This document shows, one piece after another, positions 1 to 11,472 of a stretch of 64,000 nt of DNA. Position numbers and translations under genes: made by a program. Below the pieces are notes generated by a model. It was given only the letters and a program-made list of their open reading frames with translations. It did not search any database and was not told the origin of the DNA. Positions within the stretch are counted from its first letter, which is position 1. Every line of letters starts with the position of its first letter. Source of the stretch: Nematopogon swammerdamellus (lineage: Eukaryota > Arthropoda > Insecta > Lepidoptera > Adelidae); NCBI GenBank assembly GCA_946902875.1, contig OX336345.1, positions 13,299,395 to 13,363,394 on the forward strand, read 5' to 3'.

Positions 1-335
1 AATAAGCAGATTTTTTTGTGTTTTTAATGATCAGAAGCGGACATTTAGTTCATAGGTTTTCCATGTTTGGCTTCTGTCCAGATGCATTCCCAGATATCGT
101 GCTTTATTACTTTGTGGTAAGATTTTAGTGGCCTAATTTGACACTCTTGCATTTACCAGTTCTCATGGAAAAAAGGCATGACATGGCATGAGTAGATTTA
201 CAAGCAAGCTTAGTGCGTATTTTTTCATTTTATCATGCATTGATCAATGTGGATCTGTAGCTGTTCTGAAGCTTTGGCAGGGTCTGTGTTGCTGCTCAAT
301 ACTGCGGTATCATCTGCAAATTGTTGCCGAGAGAA
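1..335 (-). mobile_element. Non-LTR retrotransposon (jockey-like) reverse transcriptase relic
   Basis: Read on the minus strand, about 240-330 encodes QQFADDTAVLSSNTDPAKA, containing the FADD form of the reverse transcriptase catalytic YADD box. Nearer the window start, 61-120 encodes RYLGMHLDRSQTW, which follows the catalytic box in jockey-type elements. Stop codons and an apparent deletion lie between the two blocks, so this is a dead fragment. It continues off the left edge. Clade assignment is from family knowledge; the FADD block is seen directly. Confidence 0.8.
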
Positions 336-452
336 TATTTGGTGTGCTCGGCAGACCTGCAGTGAAGAGGGTTTACAAGACAGATCCCTGTAGGAAGACA
401 CCGGCCTATATTCAACGACGTCAAGCCCGCTACCCGCCGCTCGTAAAGGTGT

Positions 453-581
453 TGCAAGACTTAGGTGCACAAAGGTCTATAGATGAGACCTGCGTGTGTT
501 TTAGTAGAGCTCTTACTGTACCCACTGTAGAATGTTGTAGCCGAGCATATCTGATGCGGGACTACTGCGTTGGTAAGTGGG
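453..581. repeat. Direct repeat, copy 1 (partner at 1071-1199)
   Basis: About 129 bases starting gcaagacttaggtgcacaaa recur almost unchanged and in the same orientation at 1071-1199, with only a few substitutions. The two copies flank the RpL18A exon. Family unknown. Confidence 0.85.
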
Positions 582-614
582 ATCTCATGAGTGCAAATAA
601 AAGCAAAAACACAC

Positions 615-791
615 CTTAACAGAGACAATCTCGCCGGTGGTCTTCTTGAACTTCTTGAGCTGACGGAGGAAGTACCAGAAGCGAGATTTGGCCACGATAG
701 GGTCCGGGGAGAAGATCCGCATCTTGTAGAGCGGAGTCTTGGGCTCATTGGGTGTGGGCAGCTTGCGCCCAATCACCTCGTACTCCTTCAA
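615..791 (-). CDS. RpL18A: 60S ribosomal protein L18a, one internal exon (partial gene)
   Basis: A 59-codon exon on the minus strand matches the N-terminal part of eL20 (L18a), a structural protein of the cytosolic large ribosomal subunit. The frame reads [12 protein letters not shown], then [20 protein letters not shown], then [14 protein letters not shown]; the [15 protein letters not shown] core is characteristic. The exon is preceded by a good acceptor (tgtcccacag at 792-801) and followed by a GTGTGT donor at 614-609, with whole codons at both ends. The start exon, expected to the right and very short, was not found. The remaining exons should lie left of this window. It is flanked by two copies of a 129-base direct repeat. 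The splice signals argue against a processed pseudogene. Confidence 0.85.
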
Positions 792-1070
792 CTGTGGGAC
801 AAGTTAATTGGGCTGGTAAATTGTGGATCAAAAGAGTTTATAATGGAAACAATTTAAATAACAATAAAACAAGGACCTCTTTTTGTGTCTTCTACCATGC
901 AATCAGGCTTAACTGTTAACAGGCATTAATACGTTAGTTGCATGGACACATAAGGTCAGTTTGAGGGATGCTTCAAAGCTTTCTGTCGAGGTTGATTTTT
1001 TTTGGAGTGTTTTAGGATAAAATAACACAACCAACAGAACAAATTACAATTTCCAAATAGGAAAGTTATG

Positions 1071-1199
1071 GCAAGACTTAGGTGCACAAAGGTCTATAGA
1101 TGAGACCTGCGTGTGTTTTAGTAGAGCTCTTACTATACCCACTGTAGAATGTTGTAGCCGAGCATATCTGATGCGGGACTACTGCGTTGGGAAGTGGGA
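1071..1199. repeat. Direct repeat, copy 2
   Basis: Near-identical to 453-581, same orientation; see that entry. Confidence 0.85.
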
Positions 1200-1808
1200 G
1201 TATTTAGTTTAATTCATAGACTTCCGATGGGGCCTGCCAGCCCCACTTCCGTTTTGTACCATAGACTTCCGTAGGGGCTGGGTGGTCCCCGAAAGTCGGC
1301 GTGGAAAGATATCGCCAATAGGGATTTTAATGAATTATTAGAATGTGATAAAAATCCTTGCCTTCCCCATAGAACACACGGTACAAATGTTTTGACGGCT
1401 GTCAATTTATACCTAGGTACATAATTTCTGGCAGGATGGAAAACTGATTCCTAGTTAAATGTGATTTAAGATTACCGTGGTTAACATTCATAGTGGAAAT
1501 ATTTGTTTACGGCTTTACTCACGGTCCTAGTTGTAGTTCTGGAAATCATTATTTCAAAGATACATTCTTTGCCTACACATTGATATGGAAATTGTATAGG
1601 GTAATACTAGTCAATTTTAGGTTAGAAAAAAGTGGAAAAAAAGTCAGGTGTTTTTTGTTTTTCCTGGAGTTCAAAAAACCTGTCTCTGCTTCTAAATAAA
1701 GTAATTCTCACTTTACATGGTTGTTTGGGTAATTTAATTGCCTATAAGTGTAAATAGAGTTTATTGATCTGCCTTCATAAAATATTTGAGTAAAATTTCG
1801 TGAATTTT
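1200..1808. other. Non-coding stretch
   Basis: AT-rich sequence with no ORF resembling a known protein and no clear element ends. A short repeated phrase around agacttccg occurs twice near 1218 and 1262. Confidence 0.5.
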
Positions 1809-1995
1809 CGTTTTTTTTTTAACTATTCCGGTATGGGTGGCTGATTCGGAGGGGCCAAAGCACATGCTCCGACCAGCCAATATCACCTCCGAGAAGGTAG
1901 GTGCCATACCGGAGACATCCCTAGATTGCTGGCTATACTGGACTAGAGGAGAACACAACCGAGGCTGCTATGCGGCCATCTTACATCCAAACGAG
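1809..1995 (-). repeat. SINE-B fragment
   Basis: A T-run followed by gtatgggtggctgattcgg and the block gaggctgctatgcggccatc. The same body recurs at 14460-14870 (minus) and 42330-42512 (plus), where it is attached to a tRNA-like head. Here the head is missing. Confidence 0.75.
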
Positions 1996-2159
1996 TGGCG
2001 AAAATGGTACGGAAGTCAAGGGACCTTTATTTAACTGTCGGAAGTCAATGGGTGAAACCACAACAATATTATTATTATTCCCTTATTTTCACATTTCTTT
2101 TTAAATAAATTAAATTTTTTTACAAAGTAAAAATTTAAATCTTAAATTAATACAAGCAC

Positions 2160-2310
2160 AGTGCAGGGCCGCCTTCTGGATCTGGCCCCTGCCCCAACCT
2201 TATTATTATTTATAGCACTAGCAGCTTGAAGCTGATGCATACATTTCATTTTTTTTCTTTCTCCGGAGGGCACTAGTTAATATTTTAGTAAAATTTTTTG
2301 TAACAATATT
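2160..2310. repeat. Dispersed repeat shared with 41285-41390
   Basis: The phrase atagcactagcagcttgaag followed by a T-run and ctccggagggcactagtt recurs near 41300-41370. Class unknown. Confidence 0.55.
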
Positions 2311-2339
2311 TTATTCATTCAATTGTTTTTTTTTCCTTT

Positions 2340-2577
2340 TAGGTTTTTTTATGGAAACTGACATGGTTGGCTACATCACCTATAACATCCGTGATGTCAT
2401 CCCATAACACCGGGTGAACTAGGTGCCACGTCAGTGCTTCCCTTCGGTCGTGCCGGCTACACTGTACTGGACGGAAAACACGAACTATTTACATAGCCGT
2501 TTCGACCGACGTTTCATTCAGTGCGGTGTTACCAACCCGGACGGGATAAACCCTACCACCTAGTAATGTAAATGTTC
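2340..2577 (-). repeat. SINE-A copy (tail and body, minus)
   Basis: Starts with a T-run then atggaaactgacatggttgg and ends near ggataaaccctaccacctag. This roughly 230-base body recurs at least ten times in the window (5848, 8184, 11336, 14140, 14968, 20091, 22234, 27079, 50103, 51805). Complete copies carry a tRNA-like head, so it is a SINE. Confidence 0.85.
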
Positions 2578-2579
2578 GA

Positions 2580-3625
2580 TCCAACAAGAATAAACAAACT
2601 TAAATTAGTCACCAAAATAAGCCACCAAAGGAAAAACACTTACCGCTGCTTAGACATACATATAATACGCTCAAGGAAAATATTACCCATTACGTAGGTA
2701 TATGTATTCACTTAAAACACACGGCCGTGTCTACGACACAGCCACACCCCGATTGTTTTTTTTTTTACGAGGTGTACGTTTTGGAAACCCGCCCCTAATT
2801 GGTCTATGGTAGATTTGCAGTCATGATAAATTTATAAAAATTGAAAACAAAGGTCGCGAGAAAAGAAAATAGAGGTCGCAATTTTCAGATAACACAACTG
2901 AAATAATTTTGTGAACTAATATGTTATTTACAAAAAAAAAAAAAAATTAATAGTTACAATATTTATCTGTAAATACAATCAGTTCATAAAATTTCATGGA
3001 AAAAAATTCCAAAAAGATTTTTTTTTCTATAAGTAGTAATATGAAGGTTACCACGGTTGAATAGGCGAAGGATTCTTTTAGATAATGTTCGCGGAGGTAA
3101 AGAGTTAAATAAATGCCCCATGCCCCGTGCTTGTGCCCCAACAATAAACTTTAGGAATCCACGCGAGCGAGCTTGACACATAACCTAACCTCAAAATCAA
3201 CATTTGTCAGACTCTTTTGTGTAAATACAAAAATAGTTTTATAGTTTTTTTCGGTGTGCCTATGCGGCAAACCCTATGCGGCACAGAAACAACACATAAA
3301 ACCTTCAAAGTTACCGGAATGCATCGGCCTCCGTGAGACAACGTGTACACAACATGCAAATATTTCAAGCAAACTTCCGTCATCGCACAACAAATCGACT
3401 TCCTCAAAACTCTGACCACACACGCCCTAATCTTCCGCACTATCACACAGCTCCGGTCCGGGTGTGTGCTTCCACAAATTAATTCTCACCTCTCCTTTCG
3501 CCTTCATTTTGCGGTGTCAAAACGAAAAAGATCTCGCTCGCCTCGCTCACACACGACACAGGAACCGGAAACCAAAGAGAAGAGAATATATATAACCACA
3601 ATCTGACAACTATGGACAGGGCTAT
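2580..3625. other. Non-coding stretch
   Basis: AT-rich, with A and T runs. The short ORFs show no family signature. No gene or element end could be supported. Confidence 0.5.
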
Positions 3626-4229
3626 ACACAGTGTCTCTTTGTAGTAAGCACCTGACAGTTGGCCTTTGCTACGCACAACGCTTAATTAATTGTAACGAAA
3701 GTCGAGAAGCGAAGCAAGTTCGTCGTTCATCGTACAGAATGGTGTATAGATAAGTTGTGTGTTGACAACATTTGGAAACATACTTTGCAGATAAACTAAA
3801 TCCGCCGCCCCGACATAAACTGTTAGTGTGGCTATTCCCTAGAGTGTTTTTATAAGCCGGAGGCGCGGAGGGAGTGCAGCCCCCGTCCGCAGGCAAAGCG
3901 CTGGCACCCGTGTGAGCCGGAGCGGCTGAGGCTGGTCGCCGAAGGCGACCAAAAAGCCGAAGCTGCGGAGGCAAGCATGGGTGCCTGCGCTGTGTTACGC
4001 AAGGACGGCGGGGCTGCACTTGCCGCAGCGCCGGAGAAGAGGCAATCCTAATTCGCTTCGAAAATAAATTCGCGGAAGTCGCCATTTTGAAAGAATTTTT
4101 TTTTCGTGGAATTTTTATTTTTTATTTTTGGCCCCAGTTTTGATTTCCGCAGGCTAAGTTTTTTCTAATAGCAGTGTCTTGTGGTCCTTTATGCTCCTGT
4201 TTTTTACGAGGTGCAACATATGCAAATGA

Positions 4230-4961
4230 GAAGAATGAAAAAACAAGATATAAGCTTCTCTCGTAAGCAAAATACCGTTCACTTCAATTATAATCTCTCT
4301 AATAGATTAATCAATAGAGTTACCGAAGTCAGAGACCTAGGAGTTCTGCTTGACAGTAAATTAATTTTTAAATCACATATTGATACAATAACATTGAAAG
4401 CTTAAAAACTACTCGGTTTTATATTTAGGACTCGCAATGTTTTCAAAAATGTCTCCACTTTCATAACCCTATACACTCCTCGTTTGTCAGACCTATTATT
4501 GAATATGCCTCCATAGTATGGAACCCGCAGTATGCAGTCTATATAACTGAAATAGAAAAAATTCAAAAAAAGTTTTTAAAATATGTTGGCTATAGAACTC
4601 GTCGGGGAAGTGAGAGCGACGATAACACATTTGAAATAATGTCTCTCGAGAAAAGAAGGCAGATCAAGGATATTACTTTCATATACAAGTTGATCCATCA
4701 TTACATAGATTCTCCTTATTTGTTAAGTAAGTTAAGTTTTCGTTGCCCTACTAAGGCAACGAGATGTCTTAACACTTTTCATATCGCCAAAGTGAGTACC
4801 AATTATAGTAAAAATTCTTTTACTAACCGGAGTTGTGCTACTTATGACAACTTCTTCTCCTGTCTTGATATATTTCATGTATCACTCAGCCATCTCAAAA
4901 GGTCAGCGATCGAAACAGTAAATGATGAAACAGGTGTTAAACATCGATGTATATGTACCTA
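4230..4961 (+). mobile_element. Non-LTR retrotransposon ORF2 C-terminal relic
   Basis: The plus strand encodes VTEVRDLGVLLDSKLIFKSH, the segment just downstream of the reverse transcriptase domain in jockey/CR1-like elements. A stop follows at about 4403. In another frame come IIEYASIVWNPQY, IEKIQKKFLKYVGYRTR and MSLEKRRQIKDITFIYKLIH (to 4961). The stop and at least one frameshift make it non-functional. It is nested in inverted-repeat element copy A. Confidence 0.8.
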
Positions 4962-5126
4962 AAGGTACTAGATGGCAGGTTTCATACATTCAAACGCCGC
5001 AAAACAATCGTTAACGGCGCTGATTTGGGAACGATTGAACGACAGTCGCTTGTTCACTGTCAGCGAGTATGGTTGTTGTGTGTGTTGTACAGTGTGAGTG
5101 AGTGAGACGGTGCGGTGCGCAACAAA

Positions 5127-5799
5127 ATGCCGTGTTGTGCATTTAAAAAACTGCAATCACAACCACCGAAACTCCTAAAAGACGGATGGCATAACATATC
5201 ACATGTAAGTACATCATATTTTTTTTATTTCTTTCTTATTTATTTAGTTTAATTGATTTTTTAAGCCAGTATTAAATTTATCGATATCCGCAACGACGAT
5301 TAGTCACTTCATCTCTTTCTAACTTATTGCATTGCTGCGTATGAATAGATTTGCTATTTCGTTCAGCCTACGTTCAAGTGCACGCACGTGTTAATAGCGC
5401 CGCCGCCGTGAGTTCGAAAGGGATAAACGCGCGCGTTAGAAGATAGAAGCGCTACTCGTGGTCGTGCGTGCGTGCGTGCGTCATGCCAATTTCAACGGAC
5501 TAGCCAGGGCCGTATTTAAAAGAATAATGAATATATGAAAGAGATGTATGTAGGTACTATAATGAAAAATAAGGTGCGATAAAAGTTTTAGAGGTGGAGA
5601 AAAGTCCTTGAGTGGTTCTCATTATACAAGTGTCTTTATCTAATTTCTTTATACTTGGCCTAACACATCATGTCTTATTGTACCATTAAAATATTTTTTT
5701 TATGTTGTCTTTTTCAGGTTTCCAAGTGACGTCACTACAAAGGAAAAGTGGATACATCTAGTTCAATTAGAAAGAATGAACGATGGACCTTATATTTAA
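5127..5799 (+). pseudogene. Broken two-exon THAP-domain gene
   Basis: Exon 1 (5127-5204) starts MPCCAFKKLQSQ and ends at a perfect GTAAGT donor. Exon 2 (5718-5799) follows a TTTTCAG acceptor and reads FPSDVTTKEKWIHLVQLERM before a stop. THAP zinc fingers begin MPxCxxxxC and contain G-(V/I)-S-F-H-x-FP at this intron. Here the second cysteine is lost, and the pre-intron segment reads GITYH only in a frame shifted from the ATG. The family and intron position are recognisable; the gene is inactivated. Compare intact THAP exons at 31745 and 62663. Confidence 0.65.
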
Positions 5800-5847
5800 G
5801 TAAGACTTTATTCTAGTAAGTACTCAGTCCTTTTAAGATAGGTATTC

Positions 5848-6070
5848 GATTCATGGGTCTAGCCCGCCCGGGTTTGTACCACCGCACTGAATGAAACGAC
5901 AGTCGAAAAGGCTATGTAAATAGTTTGAGTTTTCTGTCCAGTTCAGTGTAGCCGGGACGATCAAAGGGGGAAGCACTGACATGGCACCTAGTTCACCCGG
6001 TGTTATGGGCTGACATCACGGATGCTGTGGGTGATGTAGCCAACCGTGTCAGAGTCCATAAAAAAAAATG
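5848..6070 (+). repeat. SINE-A copy (plus), A-tailed
   Basis: Body and tail of the SINE-A family, ending gtgtcagagtccat followed by an A-run. The tRNA-like head is absent. Confidence 0.85.
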
Positions 6071-6155
6071 CCACCGGCGTATTTAGGTAAAAAATAAGTT
6101 TTGTATTTTTCTTAACTAGTATTTGTATTAAATGTAAGTTATATTAAGTAAGTAA

Positions 6156-6236
6156 GGGAGCGTTCATAAACCACGTGACCAGACGTGAGCCGGACTTCTT
6201 CCCCCTAAATCTGTCGCGTGGTTTATGAATGCTCCC
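6156..6236. mobile_element. 81-bp hairpin MITE
   Basis: Starts gggagcgttcataaaccacg and ends with a near-perfect reverse complement (cgtggtttatgaatgctccc). No coding capacity. Confidence 0.7.
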
Positions 6237-6609
6237 CCCTCAGGCCACCGAAAAAGTCTTTTTTTATCCTGAACTTAATTAATTAGTTAATTTAATCATA
6301 AACTTAATAGTAATTAGTCACTTAGTTAATTTAATAATAAACAATATAACACTCCTTTCAATTTTTTTATTCCTGCATTTATTGCATAAGATCGCATTTA
6401 CGAAAAATAGCTGAATTAATAATCAAACGTAAATAACGTAATATTACGTATCTAAACATAAATAAGTCGCATTGAAATAAACGTTTGGTTAATCTTTTAT
6501 TTAAGCATGCAATGCATTTTATACAATGCATTTTATTGCTGTTACAAAAAGTTGTTACTAAATTTGATTAAATTTTAGTAAATGCGTCCATTTCTAAATA
6601 CGGCCCTGG

Positions 6610-7520
6610 TTGGGATAACGCACGTGTGTAGTATGATTGAAATCATAGTACCCAACAATTGTAATAACTAGTAATAAATATGAGACATGAAAACATATTT
6701 TTTTAAATGTATGTTTGGTATTATTAGAAATTAATTTAATTATGACTACTTAAACTTAATAAGGGATTGTTTATTATATTTTCAATAGGTTCTAGTGACA
6801 CAAAATTATGAAAACGTTTTAATGTGCGCTAGATGTTATTAGAACGAAATTTGACTATGACTTAGTAAATTTCATAGAATGTTTCGTTTTATTTAAAAAA
6901 TAATTAGCATGAATTTGAAAAATAAACAAAATTTCGTTCTTAGGATTTGTAGTGAACTATACACGATAGCTGGAATTAGGGAACAAGTGACGCGTAAGGG
7001 AGACTGCTATTTGTCTCTCTCGCACCTGGAAAGTCTTAGCTGTGTTAACAGAGAGGCACATTTATACATTTGCGCTAGAGTCGCGAATGTTGTGTTCTTC
7101 TATATTCTAATATATAGAATAGAATAGTTTAGCACTATAACATTTGCGACACTGGCGCGAATGTTACACTGGCGGTCCGTGCGCCGCAGGATTCACTACG
7201 ATCTGCCAGTCTAGTGCCTTGGCACATATACGTCGATGGTGTTAAAGCGGGCAGATGAGAATTGTGTGAGGGTAGGTTGGGTTGGTTTTCTTGCTAGGTA
7301 CATGGTAGGAATGTACTTCTTATCAATGTATCTCCTATGGTTAAGTAATTGGTTGATTTTCGTGTGTTGGTATTAGTTAGTTTTTGATGTTTTCTTTCTT
7401 TTAGGTTATTTATTAATCATGAACGCACTTAATACGGATAACTTTATGTAGAAAACTTTATTGGTCTCTGTGTAATTAATGTTAGTACTTACTCCTTTTT
7501 ACGATGACTGTATGTTTTCC
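6610..7520. other. Non-coding stretch with a LINE-like A-rich tail
   Basis: No supportable gene. It ends near 7520-7545 in a TAAAA-type repeat, the kind of tail left by a non-LTR element. Confidence 0.4.
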
Positions 7521-7628
7521 TAATAAAATAAAATAAAATAAAAATAAGGCTATGCGGTCACACTACCCTTGCCTTTCCGTAAGAAAATTTTTTTTTAACT
7601 TGTCAGGTGCTTACTACAAAGAGACGCT

Positions 7629-8183
7629 CGTGTAGTGTCAGAATAGTCGGTTAAATGCTCGGCGGGTAATATTGCCCGCTCCAGTGACAAAGGGTGTAGA
7701 GTTGGGAAACACTGAACAAAGTCCGCACTGATCAGTATCAGTGTCAGTACACAAAAATACTGATTACAAATATCTGTTACAAAGTACTGGATCAGTGACC
7801 CTCTAAGAGTGAAGACATAATACGTCATACACACTGACAAAGGTCTGCAATAACCAGTCCAGTGGGTATCAGTGCGAATATTGAAGAGAAAATCCTGAGT
7901 TTTATAGTTAAGAGTAATTTGCAACTTGCAACAACAAAAGAGTAAGATAAGCTGTTAAATAACAATGACTATTCTGAGCTGACCACCCTGTACGTTGTTG
8001 CTTTTACTGCATTCTTCAAACAAAAGAATAAAATTTCATTCTGTTTTTCCAATGAATCATAAAAATGGGCAGTAAGTAATTTGTTTTATGGCAGTCAGGT
8101 GTGCACTGTGCAGTGAACAGAATGAGATAAGATATTTTGGAAATGTTATTCAACCAACATAGATTCTTGAAAGAATATAATGT
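7629..8183. other. Non-coding stretch
   Basis: No recognisable gene. The 109-residue minus ORF at 7595-7924 has no family signature and was not accepted. Confidence 0.45.
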
Positions 8184-8592
8184 TAGCCTCGGTAGCTCAG
8201 TGGCGCGATCGGTCGCCCGTCGGTCGTGATCATAAGCACACCTGGGCGCGGTCAGTACTTGGACGAGTGACCGTTCGACCGTTGGAGGCGGACTGTGGTT
8301 CGCATTCCACGTTAAACTGTAGCTCCCTTCCCTTCTTACCTCCCGCTCGGTTGATGCCACCACACTGAATTAAAGGTCGGTCTGAAACGGCTCTGTAAAT
8401 TGTATTGTATCGTTTATTGATCATTCATATGGCATACCGCATAGACTGCACTCGAACTTGCCACAATTTGTTCTATCCGGTTCGATTACACCCATGAAGA
8501 AGAATCGAAAAGAAACTTCGCGGTAGTTCAGTATAGCCGGCACGACCGAAGGGAAGCACTGACATATCACCTAGTTCACCTAGGTGCCTATT
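8184..8592 (+). repeat. SINE-A copy with tRNA-like head
   Basis: Begins GCCTCGGTAGCTCAGTGGCG, resembling the A-box half of a tRNA gene (RNA polymerase III promoter). It continues through the standard SINE-A body to 8592. About 120 bases of unrelated sequence interrupt the body near 8400-8525. Confidence 0.75.
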
Positions 8593-8929
8593 TACATGTT
8601 AAATTAAAGGTGAAGTGTCCATTTCCACGAAACTTTAAAAACATTTGTAATGTCAGAATACTTAGGTAGGCACTAAAAACACTAAATCTAAATACATATG
8701 TAGTTATTCCACAAAAAACGTACGAATAAATGACTCGCACGCTTGCACACAGGCACTCGCCCACGAAACTTGAAGTTCGCAGTACATCATTGAAGTCAGT
8801 GCATTGCACTGCTTACTGAATGCATACGCTGCAATGATTGAAAGACTGACTGATTCGTCGCACTGGACTGCAGACAAACCAGTATCGGAAACATGCAATA
8901 ATCCGTTCCTTTTTGTCAGTACTAACCCG

Positions 8930-9200
8930 CGCCTACAAAAATCAACCCAGCTGCCCATACGTAGAGCTCGTTTTTGCATGTCAATATCTAGCAGCAGTCA
9001 GTGCGGTAACAGGGTTTGCATTCAGTGCGCATTTCGCACCGTGCAAAATTCAACCCAGTGACGAAGGAGTAAAGCTCATTTTTGAATGACAAAATTGACT
9101 ACGGGCAGCGCAGGGCTAGTATGGTTGCGTCCGTAAATGCAAAAACCAACTTTGTTCGAAAGACATAGAGCTCATTGTTGCATACCTACTAACTGAGCAC
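8930..9200. repeat. Degenerate tandem repeat, about 90-110 bp unit
   Basis: Three diverged units start near 8936, 9047 and 9138. Each contains caaaaatcaacccag-like, agagctc and ttttgcatg-like phrases in the same order. Confidence 0.5.
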
Positions 9201-9306
9201 TGACTGTAACAGCTACTTCATTGAAGCTGTACGCATTCCGCGCACTGACACAGCCGCACTGGTGCGATTTATCTGTTCCAGTGCATATTTGCCAAGTCTA
9301 GGTGGT

Positions 9307-10913
9307 CAGTGTTGCCATGTTAGGAGATTTTCTCCTAGATTCAGGAGAATTTCAGCGGTGTTAGGAGAAGTTTTTGCCTGTCAGGAGAGTAGGAGAAAAT
9401 CTAGGAGAAAGAAAATCATTACAGGAGAAGATTTAGGAGTGAGAAACATATATTTACTAGTAAGTAACAAACAAATATTTCGTTATGTACGGTGACAACA
9501 CAATGAATGAACTGTTTGTGAATCAACCAACCTCTCAAGTCACACAATATACGATAGGATTTGTCTTTTAATAAGAGCAAGGTTCCCCCCTTCTTGCTCT
9601 TTAGATAGGATAATGTGACACTCTGTGAGTGTGTGCGTGCGTGCAAGCGACTACCGGGCGGGCCTAACCGAACGAACACTTTGTTATCAATCAATGTTAT
9701 TACATGTAGTATTCTTTGTACTAATCAGTAGTATTACTAAGCCTACGTCGATAGTCTGTCCGTCAGTCCGCACTACTTTAACGACTGTATCTTTTGTACC
9801 GTAATAGGTAGCTGGTTGTGATTTTCACAGATCATGTGTTATTTATTATTGGCGGACATCCTATTAAATAATAAGAAAAAAAAAATAAAATTAAGGGCTT
9901 CCACATAAAAGAAACGTTTTTTTTTCTAAAAAAAAATATTTTTTGTTTGGTTTTGCTCTAACGTAAAAACGGTAATACGTACAAGTGTCAAACTTGGTGT
10001 GGTTAAAAACTAAAAAAAAAACAAATAATTAAAACAGACGAATTACGTGGTGGTTAGAATGGCAATCGTGGTTATGACGGGGGGACAAATCATTATTGGC
10101 GGAGAAGTGATAGAACATATTGAAGGAAGAGTATGTACGTATATCTCGGTTAAATACTGCTTGGTAGACAAGGTCTCCTTAAGAAGGTCGAGGGAGGAAT
10201 TCAACTGAGTAGGGCTACCTCGGAAATTTAAAATTCGCCCCGAGGTCTAACCTGTATATATTATGACCAGCGCGTCCTACCGTTTATGACGTACGGGTGT
10301 GAAACGTGAGTTCTGACTAAAGTTGTTTTCAAAAGTTGCCCAGCGAGCGATGGAACTAGCCATGCTGGGCTGGCATGGGAGTATAGCTAGGCGAAATGGT
10401 GCGTAATGACTAATGAATGAGGGGACGACGACCGTTGGAGCAACCATGTACTACATTGGCGGCCGTGGACAGGAAAATGGAGTGTGGGAGACCACCCGCC
10501 AGGTGGGACGCCGACATGAAGTATGTCGGCGGAAAGCAGTGGTCCGTACCGCTGAAGGCCGAGAGACTGGAGGAAAATTGAAGGCGTATGTCCAGCAGTA
10601 GACGCTTACACGCTGGCTGACCGACTGACTGACTGACAGAGAACCCTCGGTGCGCGAGTTCGACTCGCACTTGACCGGTTTTCAGGGTGCAAAAGATACA
10701 GCTCTTTACAGGTAAGACAGACAGACGGACGGACATACGGCCTAGGCTTAGTAAAATGGTCCCGTATGTATAAGGAACACTAAAAATGTGGTCAAATTTT
10801 TATAATTTGAAGAACAGGAGAATTTTTTAGGAGGAAGAAAATTTTCTAGGAGATTTTTAGGAGATTTTCGAAGTCAATCTAGGAGAATTTCAAAATTTGA
10901 GTTGGCAACACTG
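9307..10913. mobile_element. hAT-type element, 1607 bp, with 8-bp target duplication
   Basis: The element starts CAGTGTTGCCA and ends TTGGCAACACTG (imperfect beyond 10 bases). It is bounded on both sides by the identical octamer taggtggt (9299-9306 and 10914-10921). An 8-base duplication and CAG...CTG termini are the hallmark of hAT superfamily insertions. Subterminal regions at both ends are dense in aggagaa/ctcctaga motifs, plausibly transposase binding sites. No transposase is encoded, so it is non-autonomous. A LINE fragment is nested at 10265-10640. Confidence 0.8.
10265..10640 (+). mobile_element. RTE-like LINE 3-prime relic nested in the hAT element
   Basis: In broken frames the plus strand encodes TYGCETW-like, AMLGW and HWRPWTGKWSVGDHPPGG, followed by a gtatgtccagcagtagacgc tail. 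The same tail recurs at 21830-22195 (minus), 26440-26530, 44980-45045 and 52620-52790. Degenerate and non-coding now. Confidence 0.65.
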
Positions 10914-11086
10914 TAGGTGGTAGTGTACATGTAGCTGACGCTGACTGACATTGTTTGATTGATGTACCTACTCTTTAATAATTTAAATAACAAAAATAAA
11001 TAGTGTAAGAGGAAATTGTTTATCCTTTACTGCCCAGCCTGGCTAGTTTGGAAGACTTCTGGACTTGGAAGAGATTCGACAGGATA

Positions 11087-11435
11087 ATGTTGGTGTTGGC
11101 GCGCGGAGCTGTTTTCGCAGGGTACTGTTTTACATACTGCGATAAAATAAAATAGACTTGTTTGTAAAACCGAAGTTTAGTACGAACATAATAAAATAAT
11201 TTCTGTACCTATGTGCACACTTCTGCCTACCAAACCAACTGTGGTTGGCTATTTGAAGGGGTTGACGGTTCTAAAAATACCACTCGCAGCCCGAGGAGAG
11301 GCAAGTAGTTTTTTTTTAGAAACGGGAGTATACCTCCCGAAATGAAGGGAAGCACTGACATAGCACCTAGTTCACCCGGTGTTATGGGCTGACATCACGG
11401 ATGTTGTAGGTGATGTAGCCAATCGTGTCAGTTTC

Positions 11436-11472
<37 letters not shown>

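Larger units (their letters stand above)
5504..6609. mobile_element. Inverted-repeat element with 15-bp termini
   Basis: Both ends carry CCAGGGCCGTATTTA as a perfect 15-base inverted repeat (5504-5518 and 6595-6609). No clear target duplication was seen. It contains the THAP second exon, a SINE-A copy and an 81-base MITE. CAGGG termini occur in hAT-like elements, but that assignment is only suggestive. Confidence 0.5.
3630..7628. mobile_element. Long inverted-terminal-repeat element, copy A (about 4 kb, heavily invaded)
   Basis: The left end (3630-3657) reads GTGTCTCTTTGTAGTAAGCA followed by CCTGACAG; the right end (7600-7628) is its reverse complement, giving about 27 matching bases. Sequence at 3690-4230 is also found at 61740-62230, next to the same type of terminus in copy B (54170-62332). 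Inside copy A sit LINE sequence, a THAP pseudogene, a second inverted-repeat element, a SINE and a MITE. No transposase for the outer element was recognised. Target duplication not resolved. Confidence 0.6.

Noticed and set aside
3669..4085. 138-residue minus ORF
   Set aside because: It lies in the end region of inverted-repeat element A and recurs in degraded form at 61720-61992; no domain.
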